Source: Polynucleobacter acidiphobus (GTDB lineage: Bacteria > Pseudomonadota > Gammaproteobacteria > Burkholderiales > Burkholderiaceae). From it: DNA of 64,000 nt. The position numbers were made by a program, and so were the translations under genes. How positions within the stretch are numbered: position 1 is the stretch's first letter; each line of letters starts with the position of its first letter. Below the pieces are notes generated by a model. That model saw nothing but the letters and a program-made list of their open reading frames with translations. It did not search any database and was not told the origin of the DNA. The DNA is taken from positions 248,001 to 312,000 of the forward strand of contig NZ_CP023277.1 of assembly GCF_003065385.1 (NCBI RefSeq), in the 5' to 3' direction. Below are positions 28,721 through 38,109 of this stretch, in pieces.

Positions 28721-29749
28721 TTAATTAAAAAAGATTGGTTCAGGAATCAGGTCGACTCCGAAGGTTTCTTTCACCCTTTTCTGAATTTGTCCTGCAAGCC
28801 CAAGTAGTTCCCCTACATTCCCACCACCCCGATGGGTGAGGACCAAGGCTTGTTTGTCATGAACTCCCACATTACCCGTTTGCATCCCTTTAAAGCCACA
28901 CTGGTCGATGAGCCATCCAGCGGCAAGCTTGCTATGGGTGGTTGATTCTGGATAACTCACAATCTGTGGAAATTGGGCTTTTAAGGATCGTAATTGTTGA
29001 TTGGAAATTACAGGATTTTGAAAAAAACTACCCACATTACCAATCACCTTGGGATCCGGTAACTTTTGAGTGCGGATGGCACACACTGCATCAAAGACTT
29101 CTTGAGCAGCAATGGTCTCGATTGCGCGATTGTCAAAATGGTTGGCAAGATCGGCGTATGACACACGTGGTTGCCATACCTTGGGAAGATCAAAAATCAC
29201 CGCTGTGATCACAAAGCGATTTGGTTCATCTTTAAAAATACTGTGCCGATACGAAAATTGGCAATCCGTTTTTGATAGACTGACCCACTGATTGGTTTGG
29301 CAATCGTAGGCCTCCACCGCATCGATGTACTCTTTGACTTCAACTCCATAGGCGCCAATATTTTGGATGGGCGCTGCGCCAACCGTGCCTGGAATCAAAG
29401 CAAGGTTTTCGAGACCCCGATAGTTCTGATCTAAAGTCCAGCGAACGAAGTCATGCCAGTTCGCTCCGGCTCCTACCCGCAACCTTGTCTTCGCAGCGTG
29501 ATTCTCAAGAACCTCGATGAAATCGATATCCATCAGCAGGGTGAGCCCGTGCAATCGGGCAGGCAAAACGACGTTACTGCCCCCTCCAAGAATGCGATGG
29601 GGCAGCCCCGCATTTTTGGCCCAGGTAATCGCTTGGGGGATTTGCTCAGCCTGGGTAATCGGCAAAGCCCACTGCGCAATTACCTCAAAGCCTAAGGTAT
29701 TTCGCTCTCGTAATGGGTAATTGGCCAGTGGCTTGCAATCCGAGTTCAT
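28721..29749 (-). CDS. murB: UDP-N-acetylenolpyruvoylglucosamine reductase
   Basis: A 342-residue flavoenzyme (long type I MurB) that makes UDP-MurNAc for peptidoglycan. The FAD-binding N-terminal part holds HRILGGGSNVVLP and NLALIPGTVGAAPIQNIGAYGVEV; the catalytic C-terminal part has SYRHSIFKDE, KVIGNVGSFFQNPV (catalytic Ser) and AGWLIDQCGFKG. Alone on the minus strand, divergent from yajQ. Confidence 0.96.
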   Translation of the reverse strand: MNSDCKPLANYPLRERNTLGFEVIAQWALPITQAEQIPQAITWAKNAGLPHRILGGGSNVVLPARLHGLTLLMDIDFIEVLENHAAKTRLRVGAGANWHDFVRWTLDQNYRGLENLALIPGTVGAAPIQNIGAYGVEVKEYIDAVEAYDCQTNQWVSLSKTDCQFSYRHSIFKDEPNRFVITAVIFDLPKVWQPRVSYADLANHFDNRAIETIAAQEVFDAVCAIRTQKLPDPKVIGNVGSFFQNPVISNQQLRSLKAQFPQIVSYPESTTHSKLAAGWLIDQCGFKGMQTGNVGVHDKQALVLTHRGGGNVGELLGLAGQIQKRVKETFGVDLIPEPIFFN

Positions 29750-29840
29750 GCCACAATCTTATTCGGGTTTTGCATGAAGAACGAAATTGGTCTAAAAATA
29801 GCAAAACCGTCATGATTACAACATTCGTTTGGAGAGGTAA

Positions 29841-30326
29841 ATGCCATCATTTGATACTGTGTGCGAACCTAATGTCGTAGAGCTCAAAAATGCCGTCGAG
29901 CAAGCTAATAAAGAAATTACGAACCGCTTTGACTTTAAAGGCTCTGACGCGCGGGTTGAGCAAAAAGATACTGAACTGATTTTGTTTGCTGATGACGACT
30001 TCAAGTTGGGGCAAGTGCGCGATGTACTTTTTAGCAAAATGGCCAAACGCAATGTGGACGTACGATTTTTAAAAGATGACAAGACCGAGACGATGTCAGG
30101 CGACAAGCGTAAGCAAACCATGAAACTCATAAAAGGCATCGAGCAAGAGCTTGCTAAAAAGATCGTACGCATTATCAAAGACAGCAAAATTAAAGTGCAA
30201 GCGAGTATTCAGGGCGATGCGGTGCGCGTGACGGGGGCCAAGCGCGATGATTTGCAAACCGCAATGGCCTTGCTCCGAAAAGAAGCGAGCGAAGCCCCGT
30301 TGGCGTTTAACAATTTTCGTGATTAG
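29841..30326 (+). CDS. yajQ: YajQ family nucleotide-binding protein (UPF0234)
   Basis: A 161-residue protein beginning [21 protein letters not shown] and containing [11 protein letters not shown] and [15 protein letters not shown], all conserved in YajQ. Members bind nucleotides; some bind cyclic di-GMP and influence transcription. A GGAGAGG ribosome site precedes the ATG. xerD follows after 3 bases. Confidence 0.94.
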   Translation: MPSFDTVCEPNVVELKNAVEQANKEITNRFDFKGSDARVEQKDTELILFADDDFKLGQVRDVLFSKMAKRNVDVRFLKDDKTETMSGDKRKQTMKLIKGIEQELAKKIVRIIKDSKIKVQASIQGDAVRVTGAKRDDLQTAMALLRKEASEAPLAFNNFRD

Positions 30327-30329
30327 CTT

Positions 30330-31235
30330 GTGGCTCTAGCATCACAAAACGCAATTGATCAATTTTGCGATGCCTGTTGGCTCGAAGATGGCCTCTCTAA
30401 AAATACGCTAAGTGCCTATCGGCGTGATCTCACCTTGTTTGCCGCCTGGTTGGGCGAGCAAAATAATGCCACCGATCTCTTTCAGGTAAAGGAAGGGGAT
30501 CTCACCGCTTACATGGCAGCGAAGCGCTCTGATAAAGCAACGACCGCTAATCGGCGTCTCACGGTCTTCAAGCGCTTTTATCGCCATGCATTGCGCCTTG
30601 GCTATGTCAAAGAAGATCCGTGTGCGAAGCTACACGCTGCCAAGCAAGCACAGCGTTTCCCCAAGGTCTTGAGTGAAGATCAGGTGATTGCGCTACTCAA
30701 TGCCCCGAATATTGAGGAGCCTTTGGGATTACGCGATCGCACCATGCTCGAGCTGATGTACGCAAGCGGCTTACGCGTCTCAGAAATTGTGTCACTCAAA
30801 ACCGTATCGTTGGGTCTCAATGAAGGGGTGGTGCGCGTGGTCAACGGTAAGGGTGGTAAAGAGCGGATTGTGCCCTTTGGTGGTGAAGCAGGGCAGTGGT
30901 TGCGCCAATACCTACAAGAAGCCCGACCGATTCTTTTGGAAAGAAAAAACTGCCAAGAGGTTTTTGTGGGGCGCCGCACGGGTACTGGATTAACGCGTCA
31001 AGCGTTTTGGTTCATCATCAAACGCTATGCGAGTCTGGCTGGCATTCAAGCGGCGCTTTCTCCCCATACTCTACGTCATGCGTTTGCCACCCATCTCTTG
31101 AACCATGGAGCTGATTTGCGCGTAGTGCAACTCTTGTTGGGGCACGCAGATATCTCCACCACCCAAATTTATACCCATGTGGCCCGTGAGCGTCTCAAAT
31201 CCTTACACGCCACACACCATCCGCGTGGTTCTTAA
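30330..31235 (+). CDS. xerD: Site-specific tyrosine recombinase XerD
   Basis: A 301-residue recombinase that resolves chromosome dimers at dif with XerC. The N-terminal SAM-like DNA-binding domain spans about 6-95. The catalytic residues are visible: Arg in YASGLRVSEIV, Lys in NGKGGKERIVPF, His-x-x-Arg in SPHTLRHAFATHLL, His in LLGHADISTTQIYTHV with the nucleophile Tyr. LNHGADLRVVQLLLGHADISTTQ favours XerD over XerC. Starts with GTG, 3 bases after yajQ. Confidence 0.9.
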   Translation: MALASQNAIDQFCDACWLEDGLSKNTLSAYRRDLTLFAAWLGEQNNATDLFQVKEGDLTAYMAAKRSDKATTANRRLTVFKRFYRHALRLGYVKEDPCAKLHAAKQAQRFPKVLSEDQVIALLNAPNIEEPLGLRDRTMLELMYASGLRVSEIVSLKTVSLGLNEGVVRVVNGKGGKERIVPFGGEAGQWLRQYLQEARPILLERKNCQEVFVGRRTGTGLTRQAFWFIIKRYASLAGIQAALSPHTLRHAFATHLLNHGADLRVVQLLLGHADISTTQIYTHVARERLKSLHATHHPRGS

Positions 31236-31257
31236 TCAAATCCGCTAGTATTGATTT

Positions 31258-31875
31258 ATGGACGAGTTGATAAAGTATTTTTGGTTGATCCCAGTGGCGT
31301 ATTTGCTAGGATCGGTCTCGTTTGCGGTGGTCGTGAGTCGTGCGATGGGCTTGCCTGACCCCTATACGCATGGTTCTAAAAATCCAGGCGCAACTAATGT
31401 CTTACGCACTGGTAATAAAGTAGCCGCTGCCCTCACCTTGATTGGCGATGCCGCCAAAGGGTGGTTGGCGGTCACTCTCGCGCGCGCAGTCTTAGGCGAC
31501 CCCAGCCAGGAAAGCGTCAACATTCTCTTGGGGCTGGTAGCGATCGCTGTCTTTATGGGCCATCTCTATCCAATCTTTCATCGCTTTAAGGGAGGTAAGG
31601 GTGTCGCCACAGCCGCGGGGATCTTATTTGCCATCAATTGGGCTTTGGGCTTGGCCACCTTAGGAACCTGGCTCATTGTGGCAGTCTTTATGCGCTATTC
31701 ATCACTTGCTGCCCTGTGTGCCGCAGTCTTTGCACCGATTTATTTCACCTTTCTCTTTGGCGTACAACCTATGGGATTAGCCATTGTCGTGATGAGTGCG
31801 CTCCTTATTTATCGCCATCGCAGTAATATCCGAAATCTTCTCAATGGCACGGAGACGCGCCTGAGTAAAAAGTAG
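31258..31875 (+). CDS. plsY: Acyl-phosphate glycerol-3-phosphate acyltransferase
   Basis: A 205-residue inner-membrane enzyme making lysophosphatidic acid from acyl-phosphate. It has five membrane segments and the family motifs [32 protein letters not shown] and [15 protein letters not shown]. The start ATG follows xerD by 22 bases. Confidence 0.95.
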   Translation: MDELIKYFWLIPVAYLLGSVSFAVVVSRAMGLPDPYTHGSKNPGATNVLRTGNKVAAALTLIGDAAKGWLAVTLARAVLGDPSQESVNILLGLVAIAVFMGHLYPIFHRFKGGKGVATAAGILFAINWALGLATLGTWLIVAVFMRYSSLAALCAAVFAPIYFTFLFGVQPMGLAIVVMSALLIYRHRSNIRNLLNGTETRLSKK

Positions 31876-31920
31876 TGAATTAAAAATATCTAATCAAAAT
31901 CAACGAAAAAACAATCAATC

Positions 31921-32310
31921 ATGACTATCGCTATTGTCTGTGTCATCCTCGCTGGTTTTTTACCCATCATTGCGGCGGGCATTGCGAAGTTTGGCCCCAC
32001 TGAGAACGCCGCAAGTGCTCCCTATGACAACAATAAGCCGCGCGAGTGGCTTGCCAAACAAACGGGATTGCGCGCGCGTGCGAATGCAGCGCAAGCCAAT
32101 ACCTTTGAGTCCCTGCCTTTTTTCTATATTGCGATTGCAATCGCAATGTTTTTGCAAGCTCCGCAAGACCGTATTGATGTCTTGGCCATTACTTACCTTC
32201 TAGCCCGCGTAGCCTATATTGCGTGCTATGTGATGGACTGGGCGAACCTGCGCACCTTCGTGTGGCTTGTTGGATTTGCGTGTACAGTAGCTCTATTCTT
32301 TCAAATTTAG
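31921..32310 (+). CDS. MAPEG family membrane protein
   Basis: A 129-residue protein with four hydrophobic segments. The motif RARANAAQANTFESLPFFYIAIAIA (around residues 44-68) is the hallmark of bacterial MAPEG proteins, which in eukaryotes act on eicosanoids and glutathione; the bacterial role is unknown. It lies between plsY and folE without clear functional link. Confidence 0.88.
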   Translation: MTIAIVCVILAGFLPIIAAGIAKFGPTENAASAPYDNNKPREWLAKQTGLRARANAAQANTFESLPFFYIAIAIAMFLQAPQDRIDVLAITYLLARVAYIACYVMDWANLRTFVWLVGFACTVALFFQI

Positions 32311-32337
32311 GTCAGCACCTAACCATCCAGATCATTC

Positions 32338-33099
32338 ATGCCTCGCACGACAACATTAAAGCCATCTAAGGTGAGTACTAAAACAGCCACTCGTAAAACT
32401 CGCAAAAGCGACGAGGGCGTGCCACTGTCGCAAGTGATTCGTAGGCGCATTCAAGCAAAGAAATCTCGCTTTCATGCCAACGACAATATTGCGCAGTTCA
32501 TTGAGCCCGGTGAGATCGATGGCTTGATTGATGAGGTGGCGGGTAAGCTCCAAGGAGTCCTTGAGAGTTTAGTAATTGATACCGAGAGTGATCACAATAC
32601 GCGTGGTACCGCCTATCGCGTCGCGAAGATGTATGTCAATGAAGTGTTCGCTGGGCGCTATACACCGCAACCGAGTCTTACACGTTTTCCGAATGTCAGT
32701 CGCTTAAATGAACTCATGATCATCGGACCAATAGCTGTTAAGAGTGCGTGCTCGCACCATCTGTGTCCGATTATGGGGCGCGTGTGGATTGGAGTCTTGC
32801 CTGACAAGCAAACGGCGCTGATTGGCTTGTCTAAATACGCTCGCATCACCGAATGGGTGATGTGTCGGCCACAGATTCAGGAGGAGGCCGTCGTTGAGCT
32901 TGCCAATATCCTCGAAGAGAAGATGAAGCCCACTGGATTGGCACTTGTCATGGAAGCCGATCACTTTTGCATGCAATGGCGCGGCGTGAAGGATCTCAAT
33001 TCCAAGATGGTGAATAGTGTGATGCGCGGTTCATTCTTAAAAGATGCGAATCTGCGCCGAGAGTTCTTAGCTCTCATGGACAAGCAGCAAGGTAAGTAA
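32338..33099 (+). CDS. folE: GTP cyclohydrolase I
   Basis: A 253-residue enzyme starting tetrahydrofolate synthesis from GTP. The zinc ligands lie in KSACSHHLCPIMGRVWIGVLP and ADHFCMQWRGVKD (Cys, His, Cys), and IGLSKYARITEWVMCRPQIQEE is the substrate-binding stretch. An N-terminal Lys/Arg/Thr-rich extension of about 45 residues, likely disordered, precedes the catalytic domain; the enzyme is longer than the usual 180-220 residues for this reason. Confidence 0.94.
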   Translation: MPRTTTLKPSKVSTKTATRKTRKSDEGVPLSQVIRRRIQAKKSRFHANDNIAQFIEPGEIDGLIDEVAGKLQGVLESLVIDTESDHNTRGTAYRVAKMYVNEVFAGRYTPQPSLTRFPNVSRLNELMIIGPIAVKSACSHHLCPIMGRVWIGVLPDKQTALIGLSKYARITEWVMCRPQIQEEAVVELANILEEKMKPTGLALVMEADHFCMQWRGVKDLNSKMVNSVMRGSFLKDANLRREFLALMDKQQGK

Positions 33100-33174
33100 T
33101 AATTAACATTACTTATCATTTAATGGTTTGAATTAAGTCGGCTTATTTAATTACTCTTGATTGATCATTAATCA

Positions 33175-34305
33175 ATGAATCAAAATAAAAAAATTGCTCT
33201 CGTTACCGGTATTACCGGACAGGATGGCTCTTACTTAGCGGAGTTCTTATTAGAAAAGGGCTACGTGGTGCATGGCATTAAACGACGTGCCTCCCTGTTT
33301 AATACCGATCGTATTGATCACTTGTATCAAGACCCCCACATTAATCACCGTAACTTTGTATTGCACTACGGAGATCTCACCGATACCAGTAATTTGATCC
33401 GGATTGTGCAACAAACCCAACCCGATGAAATTTATAATTTAGGGGCGCAAAGCCATGTAGCCGTCTCTTTTGAGTCTCCCGAGTACACGGCCGATACCGA
33501 TGCGATTGGGGCGCTGCGCATCCTAGAGGCCATTCGGATTTTAGGGCTTGAGAAGAAAACCCGGTTTTATCAAGCCTCGACCTCTGAGCTCTATGGTCTC
33601 GTGCAGGAGATTCCGCAAAAAGAAACCACGCCGTTTTATCCGAGAAGCCCCTATGCAGTCGCTAAGCTCTACGCCTATTGGATTACCGTGAACTACCGCG
33701 AAGCCTATGGAATGTATACCTGCAACGGCATTCTTTTTAACCACGAGTCTGAGCGCCGCGGCGAGACCTTTGTAACCCGTAAGATTACCCGAGGACTTGC
33801 GAATATCGCCCAAGGCATTGAACAGTGCCTCTACATGGGTAATATTGATGCGCTACGCGATTGGGGTCATGCCAAAGACTATGTGCGGATGCAGTGGTTG
33901 ATGCTCCAGCAAGACAAGCCAGACGATTTTGTGATTGCCACTGGTGTGCAATACAGTGTGCGCGATTTCATTCAAAAGAGTGCGAATGAGTTAGGGATCA
34001 CACTCACATTTGAAGGCAAAGCCGAAGCCGAGAAGGCGATCGTGGTGAAGATTGAAGGAAATAAAGCACCTGCTTTAAAGGTAGGCGATGTGATTGTGCG
34101 CATTGACCCGCATTACTATCGCCCCACCGAAGTCGAAACCCTATTGGGCGATCCCAGTAAGGCCAAGCAAAAACTCGGCTGGGTCCCCGAGATTACCTTA
34201 GAGCAAATGATTGCTGAGATGATTTCGCATGACCTCGATGTGGCCAAACAAATGGCGCTCTTGCGCCAACACGGCTACAGCATCTCGGTGGGTAAAGAAA
34301 ACTAA
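33175..34305 (+). CDS. gmd: GDP-mannose 4,6-dehydratase
   Basis: A 376-residue SDR enzyme converting GDP-mannose to GDP-4-keto-6-deoxymannose. NADP motif [16 protein letters not shown] (about residues 13-28), [19 protein letters not shown], catalytic Tyr/Lys in [10 protein letters not shown], and [14 protein letters not shown] are diagnostic. It is followed by fcl, so the pathway leads to GDP-L-fucose. First gene of the right-hand surface-sugar region. Confidence 0.96.
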   Translation: MNQNKKIALVTGITGQDGSYLAEFLLEKGYVVHGIKRRASLFNTDRIDHLYQDPHINHRNFVLHYGDLTDTSNLIRIVQQTQPDEIYNLGAQSHVAVSFESPEYTADTDAIGALRILEAIRILGLEKKTRFYQASTSELYGLVQEIPQKETTPFYPRSPYAVAKLYAYWITVNYREAYGMYTCNGILFNHESERRGETFVTRKITRGLANIAQGIEQCLYMGNIDALRDWGHAKDYVRMQWLMLQQDKPDDFVIATGVQYSVRDFIQKSANELGITLTFEGKAEAEKAIVVKIEGNKAPALKVGDVIVRIDPHYYRPTEVETLLGDPSKAKQKLGWVPEITLEQMIAEMISHDLDVAKQMALLRQHGYSISVGKEN

Positions 34306-34343
34306 ACCCGTCTCAATCAACTCTGTAGGCAGACCAATCTTTT

Positions 34344-35327
34344 ATGACCGATTCTTCAAAAGAGCGTGTCTATATCGCGGGTCACCGCGGCATGGTGGGA
34401 TCTGCGATTGTTCGTGAGCTTACGCGTAAGGGCTATACCGATTTGGTGGTTCGCACGCATCACGAATTGGATCTGACCGATCAAGCGGCCGTCAGACACT
34501 TTTTTGAAACTGAGAAACCGACCCAGGTATATCTTGCCGCTGCCAAGGTCGGTGGGATTCATGCGAACAATACCTATCCCGCAGAGTTTATTTACGACAA
34601 CTTGATGATGCAAAGTAATGTAATTCATCAGGCATTTTTAAGTGGGGTCAAAAAACTCCTCTTTTTAGGATCGAGCTGCATTTATCCGCGCTTAGCACCG
34701 CAACCCATGAGCGAAGATGTGCTACTCACGGGAAAGTTAGAGTCCACCAATGAGCCCTATGCGATTGCCAAAATTGCCGGGATCAAAATGTGCGAGAGCT
34801 ATAACCGGCAGTATGGAAAAAGTCATGGAATTGATTACCGCTCGGTGATGCCCACCAATCTCTACGGTCCTGGGGATAATTATCACCCCGAAAATAGCCA
34901 TGTGATTCCAGCACTCATTCGTCGATTTCATGAGGCAAAGCAACGCGGGGACGCACAAGTCGCCATCTGGGGTAGTGGCAAACCCTATCGCGAGTTTTTG
35001 TATGTGGATGACATGGCAAGAGCTTCGGTCTTTGTGATGGAGCTCGATCAAGCACGTTATCATCAAGTCACCGAGCCCATGCAAAGTCATCTGAATGTAG
35101 GCTATGGTTCAGACGTGACGATTGCCGAACTGGCCCAAGCGGTAGCCAACGCGATTGGTTATAGCGGCGCGATTGTTTACGATGCAACGAAGCCCGATGG
35201 TTCTCCAAAAAAATTGATGAGTTCCAAGCGTCTTAATGCCTTAGGCTGGAAACCCAGTGTTTCGCTTGAGGCTGGCTTGACATTAGCTTATGAAGATTTT
35301 TGTAAGTCTCAAAACATTCAATCTTAG
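34344..35327 (+). CDS. fcl: GDP-L-fucose synthase
   Basis: A 327-residue bifunctional epimerase/reductase (WcaG) converting the Gmd product to GDP-L-fucose. Motifs: [68 protein letters not shown] (catalytic Tyr and Lys), [19 protein letters not shown]. It directly follows gmd (38-base gap). Phosphomannomutase is not in this window. Confidence 0.96.
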   Translation: MTDSSKERVYIAGHRGMVGSAIVRELTRKGYTDLVVRTHHELDLTDQAAVRHFFETEKPTQVYLAAAKVGGIHANNTYPAEFIYDNLMMQSNVIHQAFLSGVKKLLFLGSSCIYPRLAPQPMSEDVLLTGKLESTNEPYAIAKIAGIKMCESYNRQYGKSHGIDYRSVMPTNLYGPGDNYHPENSHVIPALIRRFHEAKQRGDAQVAIWGSGKPYREFLYVDDMARASVFVMELDQARYHQVTEPMQSHLNVGYGSDVTIAELAQAVANAIGYSGAIVYDATKPDGSPKKLMSSKRLNALGWKPSVSLEAGLTLAYEDFCKSQNIQS

Positions 35328-35333
35328 TTGATC

Positions 35334-35348
35334 TGAGAATTATTCTCA
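35334..35348. promoter_or_regulatory. Fur-box-like 7-1-7 palindrome upstream of the HiPIP gene
   Basis: TGAGAAT-T-ATTCTCA is a perfect 7-1-7 inverted repeat that matches the Fur half-site layout (TGATAAT-N-ATTATCA) with one substituted pair; TGAGAAT half-sites are found in proteobacterial Fur boxes. It lies 100 bases upstream of ATG 35449 and 6 bases after fcl ends. TATAAA at 35376-35381 could be the -10 element. Functional Fur control is inferred. Confidence 0.55.
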
Positions 35349-35448
35349 TTTAAAAAATCAATCAAATCAGTCACTTATAAAACACTACGATGAGTGTTGA
35401 TTTGTGTTTTAAGATTCCATTTGCAGTTTTTTAGAACACGGAGAATCC

Positions 35449-35754
35449 ATGAAAAACACACGTCGTCAATTTTTGATCATGTCTGCTGCTGGTGCAGCAA
35501 CTTTGTCCCTCAATAACTTGGCTCACGCCCAAGCCATGGTTGCTGAGACCGATCCACAAGCACAGGCTTTAGGTTATAAAGCTGATACCACCAAGGTCGA
35601 TACCAAGAAGTATCCTAAGCATGCCAATACTCAACGTTGCGATAACTGTGCGTTGTATCAACCAAAAGGCGCTGCTGCTGGCGGTTGCAGCCTTTTTGCT
35701 GGTAAGCAAGTGGCCGCTGCAGGCTGGTGTTCTGCTTGGGCTAAGAAGGCCTAA
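35449..35754 (+). CDS. High-potential iron-sulfur protein (HiPIP)
   Basis: A 101-residue periplasmic electron carrier. The N-terminus has a Tat-type signal (TRRQFLIMSAAG, cleavage near AHAQA, residue about 28). The mature part has the four [4Fe-4S] cysteines in the HiPIP order: RCDNCALY (two), GGCSLF (one) and AGWCSAW (one). HiPIPs carry electrons between cytochrome complexes and oxidases or reaction centres. The Fur-like site upstream may link it to iron supply. A bidirectional terminator separates it from the rubrerythrin gene. Confidence 0.93.
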   Translation: MKNTRRQFLIMSAAGAATLSLNNLAHAQAMVAETDPQAQALGYKADTTKVDTKKYPKHANTQRCDNCALYQPKGAAAGGCSLFAGKQVAAAGWCSAWAKKA

Positions 35755-35804
35755 TCGCCTAATTTCCCAAAAGATTCAACATCGCTTCGGTGTTGAGCCA
35801 AACA

Positions 35805-35832
35805 AAAATGGCGCTCATTTGAGCGCCATTTT
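35805..35832. terminator. Bidirectional Rho-independent terminator between HiPIP and rubrerythrin
   Basis: A perfect 12-bp stem AAAATGGCGCTC / GAGCGCCATTTT with loop ATTT. Flanking A- and T-runs make it usable in both directions, which suits the convergent genes on either side. Confidence 0.9.
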
Positions 35833-35854
35833 CTATTCCTAAAGAAATTTCAGA

Positions 35855-36292
35855 TTAGGAATTTGCCAAGTGTGCTTCGAGGGTCTTGGTGAACTTGTTG
35901 GCGTGGCTGCGCTCAGCCTTTGCTAAAGTCTCGAACCAATCAGCGATCTCGTCAAAGCCTTCTTCACGAGCGGTCTTGGCCATGCCTGGGTACATATCGG
36001 TGTACTCATGGGTCTCACCAGCAATCGCTGCTTGGAGAGCCTCAGCAACGGTCTTAGCAGGCATACCAGTACCTGGCTCGCCAGCACCACCATTGATCAA
36101 ATACTCCATGTGACCATGGGCGTGACCGGTCTCACCTTCGGCGGTGGAGCGGAAAACAGCAGCTACGTCGTTTGCGCCAGCAATGTCAGCCTGGTTTGCG
36201 AAGTACAAATAACGACGGTTAGCTTGGGATTCACCAGCAAATGCTTCTTTTAACGACTGTTCAGTCTTGGTACCTTTTACCGACTTAGCCAT
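35855..36292 (-). CDS. Rubrerythrin family diiron protein
   Basis: A 145-residue ferritin-like four-helix protein. The metal-binding Glu and His are in [22 protein letters not shown] (Glu), [17 protein letters not shown] (Glu, His), [14 protein letters not shown] (Glu, His) and [12 protein letters not shown] (Glu, His). The usual C-terminal rubredoxin domain is absent, so it is the short form. It probably detoxifies peroxide. A GGAG-type ribosome site precedes the start. Confidence 0.93.
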   Translation of the reverse strand: MAKSVKGTKTEQSLKEAFAGESQANRRYLYFANQADIAGANDVAAVFRSTAEGETGHAHGHMEYLINGGAGEPGTGMPAKTVAEALQAAIAGETHEYTDMYPGMAKTAREEGFDEIADWFETLAKAERSHANKFTKTLEAHLANS

Positions 36293-36614
36293 ATAATCTC
36301 CTTAATAATCAATAGGTTAAAAAACTAGAGGAGGATAGGATCTGACAAATAAAAAGAAAAATCCTACTCACACCACATCACTATTATGGAAAAGAAACGC
36401 TAGCGAATAATCGTATTTTTATATAGAGTTGATAGAAAAAATCAACCTATTTAGTAATATAGATTAAATAAATCAATCGGTTAGCTTTCAATAATCTAAT
36501 TGCTACTGATGGCGGTGCTTTGCATACCAATTCAAAGTTACTCCAAAGGAATAATTTTGATGATGTATTTAAGGTCTATCGGATAATAAAGGGCTGTTGA
36601 TCACTTCAATCTCT
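36293..36614. other. Intergenic region upstream of rubrerythrin and manC
   Basis: 322 AT-rich bases separating divergent genes, expected to hold both promoters. The only structure I see is a short inverted repeat GTTGAT-N7-ATCAAC at 36428-36446. No gene or RNA family is recognisable. Confidence 0.4.
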
Positions 36615-38090
36615 ATGAGCATTCCTACAAAAATTGTTCCTGTCATTCTGTGTGGGGGGTCGGGCACCCGATTGTGGCCACTATCTCGTGCGGGATTTCC
36701 AAAACAGTTTTTGGTACTTTCTGGGACCCAAAGCTTATTTCAGCAAGCCTTTCTGCGTTTGCAATCTCTGGCTTCCAAAGAGATCGAAATTGATAAAAAT
36801 CTGATTGTCACCAACGAAGAACAACGGTTCTTGGCGCTCGATCAACTGCTCGAGTTAAAAGCTCAGATGTCAATCAAGGCACCAATTCGTTTTTTACTCG
36901 AGCCACAGGGCAAAAATACAGCCCCCGCACTCACTTTGGCTGCCTTGGACGCCTTGGAAGTCAATCAAGATCCCATCTTGGTCATTACGCCGGCTGATCA
37001 AACGATTCAAGATCAAGACGGGTTTACAAAGGCATTACATAAAGCCATTGATGTTGCAAAAGATGGTGCGATTGCGATATTGGGAATCGAGCCCACCAAA
37101 CCGGAGATAGGGTATGGCTACATTCAGGTCGATAACCAATTAAACCGAGGCGCGCATTCCGTGATCCGCTTTACCGAAAAACCCAATCTTGAGACAGCCA
37201 AGCAATATCTGGACCAAGGCGGCTTTTATTGGAATAGCGGTATGTTTGTTCTAAAGGCAAGCCTTTGGTTAAAAGCGCTCAATCTCTTTCGTGACGATAT
37301 TGCGGATATGACCGAGAAGGCATGGAAAAACCATCAAGTGGATACCTTAAGCCAAGTCGAGTTTGTGCGTCCTAACAAAGAACTTTTCTCGCAGATCCCA
37401 GCGGAATCAATCGACTACGCCGTTATTGAAAAATGTCCGCAGTCTGATATTCCAATCCAGATGGTGCCCCTCAACGCGGGTTGGAATGATCTCGGTGCTT
37501 GGGATGCGGTCTGGCAAGTGGCCGAACAAAGCGCGGAGGGTAATGCCGCGATCGGGGATGTGCTCTCTGCCAATACTACAAACACGCTAGTAATTGCCAA
37601 TCATCGCTTAGTGAGCACCGTGGGCGTGAATGACCTCATCGTGATCGAGACTGCTGATGCAGTACTCGTCGCTAATAAAGAGCAAAGCCAAGACGTTAAG
37701 GCGATTGTGAGTCAACTCGAGGCAAGTAAGCGCGAAGAGAAAAATCTGCACCGCAAAGTCCATCGACCCTGGGGCTGGTATGACAGTGTGGATGAGGGCG
37801 AGCGCTTTAAAGTGAAACGCATTCAAGTGAAGCCCGGAGCAAGTTTATCGTTGCAAATGCATCACCACCGTGCGGAACATTGGATTGTCGTGAAAGGTAC
37901 CGCAGAAATTACCAACGGCGATCAAGTCATCACCCTCAATGAAAATCAAAGTACCTACATTCCCCAAGGGCAAAAGCATCGCCTCACCAATCCGGGTACG
38001 ACCCCGCTAGAAATCATTGAGGTGCAATCGGGTAGCTACCTGGGGGAAGACGACATTGTGCGTTTTGAAGACACCTTCGGACGTAAATGA
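36615..38090 (+). CDS. manC: Mannose-1-phosphate guanylyltransferase / mannose-6-phosphate isomerase
   Basis: A 491-residue bifunctional protein supplying GDP-mannose. The nucleotidyltransferase domain (about 1-340) starts with VPVILCGGSGTRLWPLSRAGFPKQFL and has FTEKPNLETAKQYL and YWNSGMFVL. The C-terminal cupin isomerase domain (about 370-490) shows HRPWGWYDSVDEGERFKVKRI and LQMHHHRAEHWIVVKG. It feeds gmd-fcl upstream. A TTG at 36597 adds six residues; ATG 36615 is preferred. Confidence 0.95.
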   Translation: MSIPTKIVPVILCGGSGTRLWPLSRAGFPKQFLVLSGTQSLFQQAFLRLQSLASKEIEIDKNLIVTNEEQRFLALDQLLELKAQMSIKAPIRFLLEPQGKNTAPALTLAALDALEVNQDPILVITPADQTIQDQDGFTKALHKAIDVAKDGAIAILGIEPTKPEIGYGYIQVDNQLNRGAHSVIRFTEKPNLETAKQYLDQGGFYWNSGMFVLKASLWLKALNLFRDDIADMTEKAWKNHQVDTLSQVEFVRPNKELFSQIPAESIDYAVIEKCPQSDIPIQMVPLNAGWNDLGAWDAVWQVAEQSAEGNAAIGDVLSANTTNTLVIANHRLVSTVGVNDLIVIETADAVLVANKEQSQDVKAIVSQLEASKREEKNLHRKVHRPWGWYDSVDEGERFKVKRIQVKPGASLSLQMHHHRAEHWIVVKGTAEITNGDQVITLNENQSTYIPQGQKHRLTNPGTTPLEIIEVQSGSYLGEDDIVRFEDTFGRK

Positions 38091-38109
38091 CAATAGAACT
38101 ACATTTTTT

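Noticed and set aside
36428..36446. GTTGAT-N7-ATCAAC upstream of manC
   Set aside because: Short, AT-rich palindrome with no matching motif elsewhere in the window; could be chance.
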